DNA from: Streptacidiphilus carbonis
GTDB taxonomy: Bacteria; Actinomycetota; Actinomycetes; Streptomycetales; Streptomycetaceae
Reading direction: 5' to 3'
Length of the DNA stretch: 64,000 nt
Assembly (NCBI RefSeq): GCF_000787775.1
Contig: NZ_BBPM01000019.1
Coordinates: 1 to 64,000 of the forward strand
In this document: piece by piece, positions 50,967 through 59,886 of the stretch
How the letters are laid out: each line of letters starts with the position of its first letter
Position numbering within the stretch: position 1 is the stretch's first letter
The notes under the pieces: model-generated
Told to the model about the DNA's origin: nothing
Database searches by the model: none
What the model saw: only the letters and a program-made list of their open reading frames with translations
Translations under genes and position numbers: made by a program

Positions 50967-51707
50967 ATGGTAGAGGCTTCTCCCAAGGCCGTTGTCGTCG
51001 TACCCACGTACAACGAGCGAGAGAACCTGCCCGTCCTGGTCGGACTGCTCGATGAGTTGGGGTTGGCGAACCTGCACGTCCTGGTCGTCGACGACAATTC
51101 GCCCGACGGCACCGGCGAGGTGGCGGACAAGCTCGCCGCCGACGCCCCGGACCGGATCGGCGTGCTGCACCGCACCGTGAAGGACGGACTCGGCCGCGCC
51201 TACATCGCCGGGATGACCCGGGCGCTGGACGAGGGCGCGGACATCGTGGTCCAGATGGACGCCGACCTGTCCCACCCCGCGTCGGTGCTGCCGGTCATGA
51301 TCGAGACCCTCACCGGCACGGACGCCGCCGTGGTGCTGGGCTCCCGCTATGTCCCCGGCGGCTCGACCGCGGCGGAGTGGCCCTGGCACCGCAAGGCCCT
51401 CTCCGCCTGGGCCAACCTCTACGTCAACACCCTGCTGCGGCTGCATGTCAAGGACGCCACCGCCGGGTTCAAGGCCTGGAAGGCGGAGACCCTCCGGGCC
51501 ATCGACCTGCCGAGCGTCAACAGCAACGGCTACTCGTTCCAGGTGGAGATGAACTATCGCACCGTCAGGCGCGGCCTGACGATCCGCGAGGTCCCGATCA
51601 GGTTCGAGGAGCGGGTCAAGGGCGCCTCCAAGATGAGCCTGGGCGTCCAGATCGAGTCCGCGCTCGCCCCGTGGAAGCTGCTGCTCGGCGGCGGAAGCAG
51701 GGATTAG
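50967..51707 (+). CDS. ppm1: Polyprenol monophosphomannose synthase
   Basis: The protein has 246 residues; ATG 50967 is chosen because AGGGGA lies six bases before it (ATG 50961 is closer). It is a GT2 enzyme: VVVVPTYNERENLPVLV, VVDDNSPDGTGEVAD, IVVQMDADLSHP (DxD metal site) and EVPIRFEERVKGASKMS. It makes polyprenyl-phosphomannose, used for lipoglycan and protein O-mannosylation. It lacks the Lnt-like acyltransferase domain found in some mycobacterial versions. It appears monocistronic. Confidence 0.9.
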   Translation: MVEASPKAVVVVPTYNERENLPVLVGLLDELGLANLHVLVVDDNSPDGTGEVADKLAADAPDRIGVLHRTVKDGLGRAYIAGMTRALDEGADIVVQMDADLSHPASVLPVMIETLTGTDAAVVLGSRYVPGGSTAAEWPWHRKALSAWANLYVNTLLRLHVKDATAGFKAWKAETLRAIDLPSVNSNGYSFQVEMNYRTVRRGLTIREVPIRFEERVKGASKMSLGVQIESALAPWKLLLGGGSRD

Positions 51708-51777
51708 GCCTCGGCCGCTTCCCCGGCCACCCGTTCCGCTCCCCCCGTTCGGACAGGACCGCACCCCGTCCGGGGGC

Positions 51778-53547
51778 CTACTTCCAAGTGTCGTTCAGGG
51801 TGGCGCTGCCCGAGGCGGGGGTGGTGGTGCTGCGGTTGTCGCCGCTCTCCCAGGTGACGTTCCCGCTGCCGTCCTTCTTGATGTACTTGTACTGGAAGGC
51901 GGTGCCGGCGGGGAGGTTCAGCGTTCCGGTCCAGACCGGGTAGGTCGCGGACGAGAGCAGTACGGCGCTGCCGGTGTCCCAGTCGCCGAGCACCGGGATG
52001 GAGCCGACCACGTAGACGTTCTGGCCGAAGACGGTGGTGGCGTTCTCGCTGAAGGTCTCGCTGACGGTGGTGGCGGCCGACACCCGGTCGGTGCTGTCGA
52101 AGGCCACCGAGTCCTTGGCCGGGACGGTCACACTGGCGTTGCCGCTGCCGTCCACGGTGACCGTGGTGCCGGTGCAGGCGCCGCCGCTGACCGCGCCGTG
52201 GATGGTGTCGCAGTAGATGCCCGCGGCCATTCCCGTGGCGAAGGTCCTGGTCTGGGCGGAGCTCTCGTTGTTGACCGCGATCCAGCCCGCGCTGCCGCGG
52301 CTGAAGGCGATCAGGTCGGAGCCGTCGTCGTACCAGTTCGCGACCGACTGCCCGGCGGTGTGGTTGTGCCAGGCCACCATGTGGTTCACCCCGGTGACCC
52401 GGTCGGTGCACTCCCAGCCGCTGCCGCAGGTGGTGTCGGTGACCATGCCGCTGCTGGTGGCCGGGGGCGAGTCGTCGGAGTTGGTGAAGTCGAAGCCTGC
52501 GTAGACCTCGGGGGTGCCGTAGCCCCAGGCGAGTTCGAACTCGGTGGCGAGGTTGTTCACCGCCCCGGACTTGTAGCTGAGGGTGGAGCCGTTGCGCTCG
52601 GTGTCGTGGTTCTCCACGAACACCAGCTCGTCGCTGCTCGGCAGCAGGCCCCAACTGGAGCCGAAGGTCTTCAGGTTGGCGATGCTGCCGTTGAACTGCT
52701 GGGTGAGGTCGTCGGCGTAGTCGAAGCCGAGCAGGCTGCCGGTGACCTCGAAGGAGGCCGGCGCGAGCTGGCCGGTGCCGCCGGGGATGACCTCCTGGGC
52801 GACGTAGGGGGCGGTGCCGTCGGCGGTGGTGTCCAGCTTGCCCTCGATGGCGGCGAGGTCGGTCTCGCCGATGTGCTTGGCCGCGTCCACCCGGAAGCCG
52901 GAGACGCCGTATCCGATCAGCTTGTTGAGGTACCCGGCGATCTCGGTGCGGACGTAGTCCGACTCCGTCCTGAGGTCGGAGAGGTCCGACAGTTCGCAGT
53001 GGGTGACCTCGTTGTAGTCGTCCCAGTTGTGGATCTGGTCGTCGGACTCGGCGCAGTCCGCCGGGTAGTTGTGGAAGTCGGCACTGGAGTAGAGCCCGGG
53101 GTAGTCGTACTTGGTGTAGCCGGTGACCCCTCCGTAGGAGGAGCTGCCCTGGCCGGTCATGTGGTTGATGACGGCGTCGACATAGACCTTCACCCCGGCG
53201 GCGCGGCAGGTGGAGACCATGGCTTTGAACTGCGCCTCGTTGCCCATCCGGCTGGTGAGGTTGTAGTCCACCGGCTGGTAGACCTCCCACCAGGGGTGCC
53301 CCGAGGCGGTGGTGGAGTCCTCCGGCGGGGCGACCTGGACGCCGCCGTACCCGGCGGGGCCGAGCACCGTGGTGCACTCGTCGGCGACCGAGGTCCAGTT
53401 CCACATGAAGAGGTTGGCGATGACGTCGCCGCTGTTCATGGCCGCGTGCGCGGTCCCGGCGGTGGCGGCGAGGGTGAGCGGGACGATACCCGCGGTGAGC
53501 AGGGCTCCTGATGCGAGCATGGCGCGAAGGCGGGGGCGCGGGCGCAT
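51778..53547 (-). CDS. Secreted alpha-amylase with CBM20
   Basis: A 589-residue secreted enzyme. The signal peptide is residues 1-35, with a typical AHA cleavage end. The GH13 barrel shows D221 in GFRVDAAKH, E252 in VAQEVI and D315 in FVENHDTER, the catalytic triad. A C-terminal starch-binding CBM20 occupies about residues 490-589 (NVYVVGSIPVLGDWDTGSAV). The subfamily is the streptomycete GH13_32 type. A palindrome (53624-53639) upstream could be its operator. Confidence 0.93.
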   Translation of the reverse strand: MRPRPRLRAMLASGALLTAGIVPLTLAATAGTAHAAMNSGDVIANLFMWNWTSVADECTTVLGPAGYGGVQVAPPEDSTTASGHPWWEVYQPVDYNLTSRMGNEAQFKAMVSTCRAAGVKVYVDAVINHMTGQGSSSYGGVTGYTKYDYPGLYSSADFHNYPADCAESDDQIHNWDDYNEVTHCELSDLSDLRTESDYVRTEIAGYLNKLIGYGVSGFRVDAAKHIGETDLAAIEGKLDTTADGTAPYVAQEVIPGGTGQLAPASFEVTGSLLGFDYADDLTQQFNGSIANLKTFGSSWGLLPSSDELVFVENHDTERNGSTLSYKSGAVNNLATEFELAWGYGTPEVYAGFDFTNSDDSPPATSSGMVTDTTCGSGWECTDRVTGVNHMVAWHNHTAGQSVANWYDDGSDLIAFSRGSAGWIAVNNESSAQTRTFATGMAAGIYCDTIHGAVSGGACTGTTVTVDGSGNASVTVPAKDSVAFDSTDRVSAATTVSETFSENATTVFGQNVYVVGSIPVLGDWDTGSAVLLSSATYPVWTGTLNLPAGTAFQYKYIKKDGSGNVTWESGDNRSTTTPASGSATLNDTWK

Positions 53548-53623
53548 GGTGACTCCGGTGGGGTGGGGGTCGGGGTCGTCGTCATGACCATGCTCGCGGG
53601 GGCGGGGTGCGTCAAGGCTTCGG

Positions 53624-53639
53624 AGGAAAGTTCTTTCCT
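53624..53639. promoter_or_regulatory. Inverted repeat upstream of the amylase gene
   Basis: AGGAAAG and CTTTCCT are perfect seven-base arms separated by TT, about 77 bases before the amylase start and 79 before the PhzF gene. It is a possible operator for a sugar-responsive repressor. No direct evidence exists. Confidence 0.45.
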
Positions 53640-53717
53640 GTCCTTGCGAAAAATTGGAGTGGACTTTGCGGTGACCGGCATCGGAACCATCGGACCGCGG
53701 TGCGAGTTCGACCGGGC

Positions 53718-54572
53718 ATGGACAACAGGGACAACATCCTTCGCTATGCGGCGTTCACCACTGATCCCCGCGGCGGGAATCCGGCCGGCGTCGTCCTCGA
53801 CGCGTCCGGGCTGGACGACGCGCGGATGCTCGCAGTGGCGGCCGAGCTGGGGTACTCGGAGACGGCCTTCCTGACCGGGAGCGGGGAACGCGACTACGAC
53901 GTCCGCTACTTCAGCCCCAAGGCGGAGGTGCCGTTCTGCGGGCATGCCACCATCGCCACCGCGGTCGCCCTGGCCGAGCGGATCGGACCCGGACCGCTGC
54001 TGTTCCGCACCCGGGCCGGGGAGGTCCCGGTCGACGTCGAGACCGAGTCGGACGGCGTCCTGCGGGCGACGCTGACCAGCGTCGACCCCCGCGTCGACAC
54101 CGTCCCGGAGGCGGACGTCGCCGAGGCGCTGCGGCTGCTCCGCTGGCGCGCGGACGAGCTCGACCCGGCCATGCCGCCCCGGATCGCCTACGCGGGCGCC
54201 CGACACCTGGTCCTGGCGGCCGGCAGCCGCGAGCGGCTGGCGGAGCTGGACTACGACTTCGAGGGGCTGGCGCACTACATGGAGGCCCGCGAGCTGACCA
54301 CGCTGCAGTTGGTGTGGCGGGAGGACGCGACCACGTTCCATGTGCGTGACCCGTTCCCGGTCGGCGGGGTGGTGGAGGACCCGGCGACGGGGGCGGCGGC
54401 CGCCGCGTTCGGGGCCTACGCGCGGGAGCTGGGGTTGGTGGGCGGGGGAGGCGGGACGCTGACGCTGCATCAGGGGGAGGATCTGGGGCGCCCTGGGGTG
54501 CTCCGGGTGGAGCTGAGGGACGGTGACCGCAGGGTGCGGGTGTCGGGGACGGCGGTGGGGATCGCGGGGTAG
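53718..54572 (+). CDS. PhzF-family isomerase/epimerase-like protein
   Basis: The protein has 284 residues from ATG 53718; the frame is open to 53607, but the PhzF fold begins at MDNRDNILRYAAFT. Conserved motifs are GGNPAGVVLD, LGYSETAFL (catalytic Glu) and FCGHATIATA. The second domain ends with DPATGAAAAAFGAYA. The family contains isomerases and phenazine enzymes; the substrate here is not known. It is divergent from the amylase gene. Confidence 0.88.
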   Translation: MDNRDNILRYAAFTTDPRGGNPAGVVLDASGLDDARMLAVAAELGYSETAFLTGSGERDYDVRYFSPKAEVPFCGHATIATAVALAERIGPGPLLFRTRAGEVPVDVETESDGVLRATLTSVDPRVDTVPEADVAEALRLLRWRADELDPAMPPRIAYAGARHLVLAAGSRERLAELDYDFEGLAHYMEARELTTLQLVWREDATTFHVRDPFPVGGVVEDPATGAAAAAFGAYARELGLVGGGGGTLTLHQGEDLGRPGVLRVELRDGDRRVRVSGTAVGIAG

Positions 54573-54608
54573 GGGTCCGGTCTGTGTTCGAGTGCGGACC
54601 GTAGTCGG

Positions 54609-54665
54609 CTGGTCGCGCAGTTCCCCGCGCCCCTGGGGTGCTGCAACTTCCCACGGTGGTTCAGT
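54609..54665 (+). repeat. Streptomycete intergenic repeat, copy 1
   Basis: The GC-rich box GTCGCGCAGTTCCCCGCGCC (54610-54629) is followed by a hairpin with arms CTGCAACT (54642-54649) and AGTTGCAG (54664-54671) around TCCCACGGTGGTTC. A second copy in opposite orientation lies near 55983-56050, on the other side of the acyltransferase gene. The box is a very common intergenic element in streptomycetes, by recollection. Confidence 0.65.
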
Positions 54666-54716
54666 TGCAGCCCCCGGCCAGCCAGGCAGATCCTGCAGTC
54701 AAGTTACGATCCATGG

Positions 54717-55766
54717 GTGCTGCTCACCCGTCCTGCCGTCGCCGTTGAATCGCCCCCGCGTACCGCGAGGGACCCGTTCTTCGACAATGCCAAGCTGCTG
54801 GTGATCGTCCTGGTCGTGCTGGGGCACTCCTGGGAGCCGCTGGTCGGGCTTCCGGGGGAACGGCCCCTGCGGGCGGCGTACCTGCTGCTCTATGTGTTCC
54901 ACATGCCGGTGTTCGTGCTGGTGTCCGGCTGGTTCTCGCAGAGCTTCCGGGGTGAGCCGCGCCAGCTCCGGCGGCTGCTCACCGGCGTCCTCGCGCCGTT
55001 CCTGCTGTGGAACACGCTGCTGACGCTGTGGGTGCAGTGGCTCGGCGGAACGCGCCTCGCGCTGGCGCCGCTCACTCCCACCTGGGTGCTGTGGTTCCTG
55101 ATGTCGCTGTTCCTGTGGCGGATCACTGCCCCGCTGTGGCGGCTGGTCCGCTGGCCGGTGCCGTCGGCGATCGCGGTGTTCCTGCTCAGCGGCGCCTTCA
55201 CCTTCGGTCCGCTGCTTTCGCTGGCCAGGACACTGGAGTTCCTGCCGTACTTCGTGATCGGCCTGTGCCTGCGCCGTGAGCACCTGGACCGGATGCTCGC
55301 GGTGCGGCACGTCCGGCTGTACGCGCTGGCCGCCTTCGCCGCCGTGGCCGCCCTCGCCTGGGCGGTGGCCCCGGGCACCGACGTGAACTGGCTCTACCGC
55401 AGCGGCTCCAGCGGCTCACTGCACGTCTCCTATGCCCGCTGGCTGACCGAGTCCTCGGTGCTGTTCCTGCTCGGGCTGCTGCTCACCGCGGCCTTCCTGG
55501 CGCTGGTGCCGCGTCGCAGGACCTGGTTCACGGTCCTCGGCGCCGGGACCATGTACGCGTTCCTGCTGCATGCGTTCGTGCAGCGGGCCCTGCTTTTGGG
55601 GGGCTGGTACCACTGGTCGTCGCTGCGCCACCCGGCCGGCTGGCTGCTGCTGACGGCGGGTGCGGTGGCGCTGGCACTGCTGCTCTGCACCACGCCGGTG
55701 CGGCGGGTGTTCCGGGCGCTGGTGGAGCCCCGGCTGAGCCTGCTGCTCCGGTCCGAGCAGTCCTGA
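54717..55766 (+). CDS. Acyltransferase family 3 membrane protein
   Basis: A 349-residue protein with about ten membrane helices. The motif RDPFFDNAKLLVIVLVVLGHSWEPL (with conserved His) and the topology fit acyltransferase_3, as in sugar O-acetylases and NodX/OafA types. Helices include LYVFHMPVFVLVSGWF, PTWVLWFLMSLFLWRI and TMYAFLLHAFVQ. The start is GTG 54717, without a strong Shine-Dalgarno sequence. The target, perhaps a cell-wall sugar or polyketide, is unknown. Confidence 0.85.
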   Translation: MLLTRPAVAVESPPRTARDPFFDNAKLLVIVLVVLGHSWEPLVGLPGERPLRAAYLLLYVFHMPVFVLVSGWFSQSFRGEPRQLRRLLTGVLAPFLLWNTLLTLWVQWLGGTRLALAPLTPTWVLWFLMSLFLWRITAPLWRLVRWPVPSAIAVFLLSGAFTFGPLLSLARTLEFLPYFVIGLCLRREHLDRMLAVRHVRLYALAAFAAVAALAWAVAPGTDVNWLYRSGSSGSLHVSYARWLTESSVLFLLGLLLTAAFLALVPRRRTWFTVLGAGTMYAFLLHAFVQRALLLGGWYHWSSLRHPAGWLLLTAGAVALALLLCTTPVRRVFRALVEPRLSLLLRSEQS

Positions 55767-55982
55767 CGGCGGCATGATCCGGGTCGCCTTCGGCGGCGCG
55801 GACCTGCTGGGGTTCGTCAACGTGGTACCGGGGGCCGGCAGCGGGTGCCCGCGGGCCGGCGACCGGTGCCGAGGACCTTCACGGCCGTGCCCGGCGGCCG
55901 GAGCGGCGGAGATCGGCGTCGACCTGGCGCTGCACTCCGGCCAGGCCGAGGGGCCGCCTCCCGCTGGGCCCGGGCTGCCACC
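55767..55982. other. Intergenic region between convergent genes
   Basis: Located between the acyltransferase and the frameshifted glycosyltransferase. Open frames on both strands have no protein-like features. A terminator-like repeat follows at 55983-56050. Confidence 0.35.
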
Positions 55983-56050
55983 GCAGGTGCACCTTGCCCG
56001 CAGTGGTTCAGTTGCACCTAGACAGGGGCGCGGGGAACTGCGCGACAAGC
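55983..56050 (-). repeat. Streptomycete intergenic repeat, copy 2
   Basis: AGGTGCA (55984-55990) and TGCACCT (56013-56019) form a hairpin that contains GTGGTTCAGTTGCA, as in copy 1. It is followed by AGGGGCGCGGGGAACTGCGC (56023-56042), the reverse complement of the copy-1 box. It lies between convergent genes and may serve as a terminator. Confidence 0.65.
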
Positions 56051-56067
56051 CCCCCGCGCCCGCGCCA

Positions 56068-58205
56068 TCAGCTCGTACTCGTGGCTTTCGCCTTGGTCAG
56101 GTCGTAGACCGTCACCCCGTCCACCGTCGTGGACGAGTAGTGCGCGGCGACCCAGGTGGAGATCTGGGAGGAGTCCGAGCTGCCGCTGCTGCCACCGTTC
56201 GCGCCGGTGCCGCCGCCGATGAAGTAGTGGATCCGGCCGGAGCGGACGTACTGCTCGAACTGGCTGAGGCTCGGGGCGGCGTCGGTGCCGTTGAAGCCGC
56301 CGAGGGCCATCACCGGGTCTCCCGTGGCGAGCTGGTAGCCGGCCGCGTTCTGGGAGCCGATGGCTGCGGCGACCCAGGTGTACTTGCCGGAGTCGGCCTT
56401 CAGCAGTGCGGTGATGGCCGTGCCGGGGTCGGAGCCGTTGAGCAGCGTGCCGACACCGCCGCCACCCACGCCGCCGCCGAAGCCGCCACGCGCACCGCCG
56501 CCGGTGTTTCCGCCGCCGGTCGTGCTCCCGCCGGGCGCGGTGCCGCCGCCGGGGAAGTTGCCGGGGCCGGGGAAGTTGCCGGGGCCGCCCGTGCCGCCAC
56601 CGGCCTGCGGTGCGCCCTGGCCGCCGGTCCCGCCGCCGAACCCGCCGCCGCCGAACCCGCCGCCAGCGCGACGCCGCCTCCGCCACCGCCGCCGAACCCG
56701 CCACCGCCGCCTCCGCCGAACCCGCCGCCCGACACCGTCGGCCCCGCGCTCGGCAGCGAGCCGGTGTGCGCGGTGCCCACCGTCTGCAGGGTGTACGCCC
56801 CCGGTCCGGCCAGCGCCGCGGCCAGGCCCAGCGCCGCAAGCGGGCGGGCGAAGCCGTTCGGCAGCCGGCCCGCGACGACCAGGCCCAGCGCGGCGAGCAT
56901 CCCCCCGATCAGCACCGCGTACCGCAGCCACGGGTACCAGTCCGAGCTGCGCTCCAGCAGGGTGTACGACCACACGGCCGTCACCCCGGTCACCACCGCC
57001 AGCGCCACCGAGGCGAACCATGTGCGCCGCTGCTCCCAGAGCAGCGCGGAGCCCATGCCGACCAGGATCGCGATGTACGGGGCCAGGGCGACGTTGTAGT
57101 AGGGGTGGAAGATGCCCTTCATCAGACTGAACGTCAGGAACGTGGTGACCAGGGCGAGTCCCCACAGCACGAACGCCGCGCGACGGGGGTCCACCCGGGG
57201 CAGCCGCCGGGTCAGCCACAGTCCGGCGGCGAGCAGCAGCAGCGCCGCCGGGAGCAGCCAGGCGATCTGGCCGCCCATGTCGTCGCTGAACAGCCGGGTC
57301 AGCCCGGTGCTGCCCCACATCCCGGTCGCACCGCCGGCGCCACCGCCGCCCCCGCCCACGCTGCCGGTCTCGGAGCCGTCCAGTCGGCCGAACCCGTTGT
57401 AGCCGAAGGTCAGTTCGAGGAAGCTGTTGTGCTGGCTGCCGCCGATGTACGGCCGGTAGGCGGCCGGGGTCAGCTGGACGATCGCCACCCACCAGCCGCC
57501 GCTGATCACCAGCACCACCAGGGCGAGCAGCACCTGCCTGATCCTGCGCCACATCCCGGTCGGCGCGAACGCCAGGTAGGTGCTGCCGAGCGCCGGGAGG
57601 ATCAGGAACGCCTGCAGGGTCTTGGTCAGAAAGGCGAAGCCGACGCAGGCGCCGGCCAGCACCAGCCACCGGGTCCGCGCCTGCTCCTGGGCGCGCAGTA
57701 CGGCGTAGCCGGCCAGGGTGAGCAGCAGCGCCAGCAGCGGGTCGGGGTTGTTGAAGCGGAACATCAGCGCGGCGACCGGGGTGAGCGCCAGCGCGGCGCC
57801 CGCGACCAGACCGGCCTGCGCCGAGAACCGCCGCCGCACGGCCGCGTAGACCACGGCGACGGTGGCGACGCCCTCCAGCGCCTGCGGCGCAAGGACCGAC
57901 CAGGAGTGCACACCGAAGATCCGGGTGGAGACCTCCATGACCCACAGCGACGCCGGGGGCTTGTCGACCGTGATGAAGTTCGCCGCGTCGGAGGAGCCGT
58001 AGAACATGGCCTCCCAGCTCTTGGTACCGGCCTGCACGGCCGCCGAGTAGAACTGGTTGGCCCAGCCGGAAGCGCTGAGATCCCACAGGTAGAGCACGGC
58101 GGTGGCCAGGAGCAGACCGAGGAAGGCGGGACGGACCCAGCGCGGGTCCCCGGCGCGGGACTGCTGTTCCAGCACGACGGGCTGGGCGGCGGTGGTGGAC
58201 GACAT
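56068..58205 (-). pseudogene. GT39-type mannosyltransferase with a frameshift in a Gly-rich linker
   Basis: The frame starting at 58205 encodes a multi-pass glycosyltransferase (SSDAANFITVDKPPASLW, MFRFNNPDPLLALLLTLAGYA, KTLQAFLILPAL, FHPYYNVALAPYIAILVGMG). It is the ArnT/PMT superfamily, probably transferring a sugar from a polyprenyl donor outside the membrane. It reaches a Gly-rich stretch at about residue 510 and then shifts: GGCGGCG-TCGC lacks one G. The remaining 200 residues continue in the other frame: more Gly-rich linker, then YTWVAAAIGSQNAAGYQLATGDPVMALGGF, an extracytoplasmic domain typical of these proteins. Restoring one G would give about 712 residues. The indel lies in a homopolymer and may be a sequencing error. 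Confidence 0.85.
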
Positions 58206-58260
58206 GGCACCAATCTCTCCGGATGGCCTGTCGCCCGCGTATGCCGATGCTGTGAACGCT

Positions 58261-58312
58261 CTGTCAGTTCGGCCTGTCGGTTCCGTCTGTCAGTTCGACG
58301 TGTCAGTTCGCC
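58261..58312. repeat. Four tandem 13-bp repeats
   Basis: Four imperfect units of 13 bp, consensus CTGTCAGTTCGNC, run at 58261-58273, 58274-58286, 58287-58299 and 58300-58312. They lie between the histidine kinase and the glycosyltransferase gene and cover the kinase stop codon. They may be spacer DNA or binding sites. Confidence 0.8.
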
Positions 58313-59886
58313 AGTAGATCCAGATCCTTGGCCGGTTCGGCCGACAGCGGCAGCCGGACCGTGAACACGGTGTTCCCCGGGGTGCTGCGGACGCTGACCC
58401 GGCCACCGTGCGAGGCGGTGACGGCGGCGACGATCGCCAGGCCGAGGCCGGTGCTGCCGGCCGCGCGGGAGCGGGAGCTGTCGCCTCGGGCGAAGCGCTC
58501 GAACACGGAGGGCAGCAGCGCGGGCGGGATGCCGGGGCCGTCGTCCATGATCCGCAGCTCGCAGCCGACGCCGTCGGGGGAGAGCAGCACGGCGGCGGTC
58601 ACCCTGGTCCCGGACGGCGTGTGCTTGCCGGCGTTGGCGAGCAGGTTCACCAGCACCTGGTGCAGCCGGTGGCTGTCGCCGTCCACCATCACCGGGTCGT
58701 CCGGGAGTTGGACCTGCCAGTCGTGGTCGGGGCTGGCCGCGTGGGCGTCCCGGACCGCGTCCATGACCAGCGGCGCGAGGTCCAGCGCCTCGCGGTCCAG
58801 GGGGCGCCCGGCGTCCAGGCGGGCCAGCAGCAGCAGGTCCTCGACCAGCCGGGTCATCCGCGCGGCCTCGGACTCCACCCGGCTGAGGGCGTAGGCGGTG
58901 TCCGGCGGCACGGTCTCGCGTCCACGCCGGGTGAGCTCGGCGTAGCCGGCGATGGACGCCAGCGGCGTCCGCAACTCATGACTGGCGTCGGCCACGAACT
59001 GCCGCACCCGGGTCTCACTCGCGTGGCGGGCGGACAGCGCGTCGGCGACATGGTCGATGAGTCGATTGAGCGAGTCACCGACCTGCCCGGCCTCGGTACG
59101 GGTGTCGGTGTCGCCCTCCGGCACGCGCACCAACTCACCGACCTCGCCCCGGTCCAGCTGCACCCTGGAGATCCGCTGGGCAGTCGCGGCCACCCGGTCC
59201 AGGGGACGGAGGGACAGCCTGATCAGTGCGAACGACGCGAACCCGGTCATCAGCAGGCCGGCCACGGCGACCACCGCCTCAATGGCGATGAGCTCGCTGA
59301 CCGTCGACTGGCTGTCGCTGAGCGAGACCGCCACGAACTGGATCTGGTCGCCCGATTTCAGCGAGCTGACCATGTAGTCCCCGTAGTCGGGAACGGACAC
59401 GGTGGCGTAGTGCGCCCCGCCCCTGGCTTCGGCGACGGCGAAGACCGCTGCCTCACTCGTCGTCAGAACGGCCGCTGCCCGGTTGTTCGTGGTGTTCCCG
59501 GCGCCTGAGTTGTAGCCGGCCGAGATCGTTCCGTCGCTGTCGATGGTGCCGCCGATGGCCTGGTCGGGGAGCAGCCTCGCAAAGCCGAGCACGTCACCCC
59601 CGAACTGGTTGTTCTCCTTGGGCAGGACGGTCGACGTGCCGGGGCCCTGCCTTCCGGAGCCGAGCCCCGCCCCGCCCTGGCCGCCCAGGCCCTGGCCCTG
59701 GCCGGGGATGTGGCTGATCGCCTGGTCCAGCTTGGTCCGTGCGGCAGCGTCCAGGTTCTTCTGCAGCAGCAGCGTGGTCGACAGGGCCATGGCCCCGCTG
59801 ACCACCGCCAGCATCAGCGTCGTGGTCACCAGCAGCCGGGTCCGCAAGGACCATGTGGACCAGCTCCGGACCCGGCTCGGCTTCAT
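58303..59886 (-). CDS. Sensor histidine kinase, EnvZ/CseC-type
   Basis: A 527-residue kinase. A first membrane helix (LLVTTTLMLAVVSGAMALSTTLLL), an extracellular domain with a Gly-rich segment (PGQGQGLGGQGGAG), a second helix (AVVAVAGLLMTGFASFALI), a HAMP linker, and DASHELRTPLASI (phospho-His) lead to the ATPase domain (NLLANAGKHTP, DDGPGIPP, STGLGLAIV). It overlaps the response regulator gene by four bases. Its gene is next to a glycosyltransferase gene; cell-envelope stress is a likely signal, by analogy. Confidence 0.92.
   Translation of the reverse strand: MKPSRVRSWSTWSLRTRLLVTTTLMLAVVSGAMALSTTLLLQKNLDAAARTKLDQAISHIPGQGQGLGGQGGAGLGSGRQGPGTSTVLPKENNQFGGDVLGFARLLPDQAIGGTIDSDGTISAGYNSGAGNTTNNRAAAVLTTSEAAVFAVAEARGGAHYATVSVPDYGDYMVSSLKSGDQIQFVAVSLSDSQSTVSELIAIEAVVAVAGLLMTGFASFALIRLSLRPLDRVAATAQRISRVQLDRGEVGELVRVPEGDTDTRTEAGQVGDSLNRLIDHVADALSARHASETRVRQFVADASHELRTPLASIAGYAELTRRGRETVPPDTAYALSRVESEAARMTRLVEDLLLLARLDAGRPLDREALDLAPLVMDAVRDAHAASPDHDWQVQLPDDPVMVDGDSHRLHQVLVNLLANAGKHTPSGTRVTAAVLLSPDGVGCELRIMDDGPGIPPALLPSVFERFARGDSSRSRAAGSTGLGLAIVAAVTASHGGRVSVRSTPGNTVFTVRLPLSAEPAKDLDLLAN

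Noticed and set aside
51704-53404. A 566-codon frame in the amylase region
   Set aside because: Same strand but another frame from the amylase; Arg/His/Gly-rich shadow without motifs.
56400-58205. Programmed frameshift in the GT39 gene
   Set aside because: No slippery heptamer or downstream structure was recognised, and a single lost G in a homopolymer is the simpler explanation.
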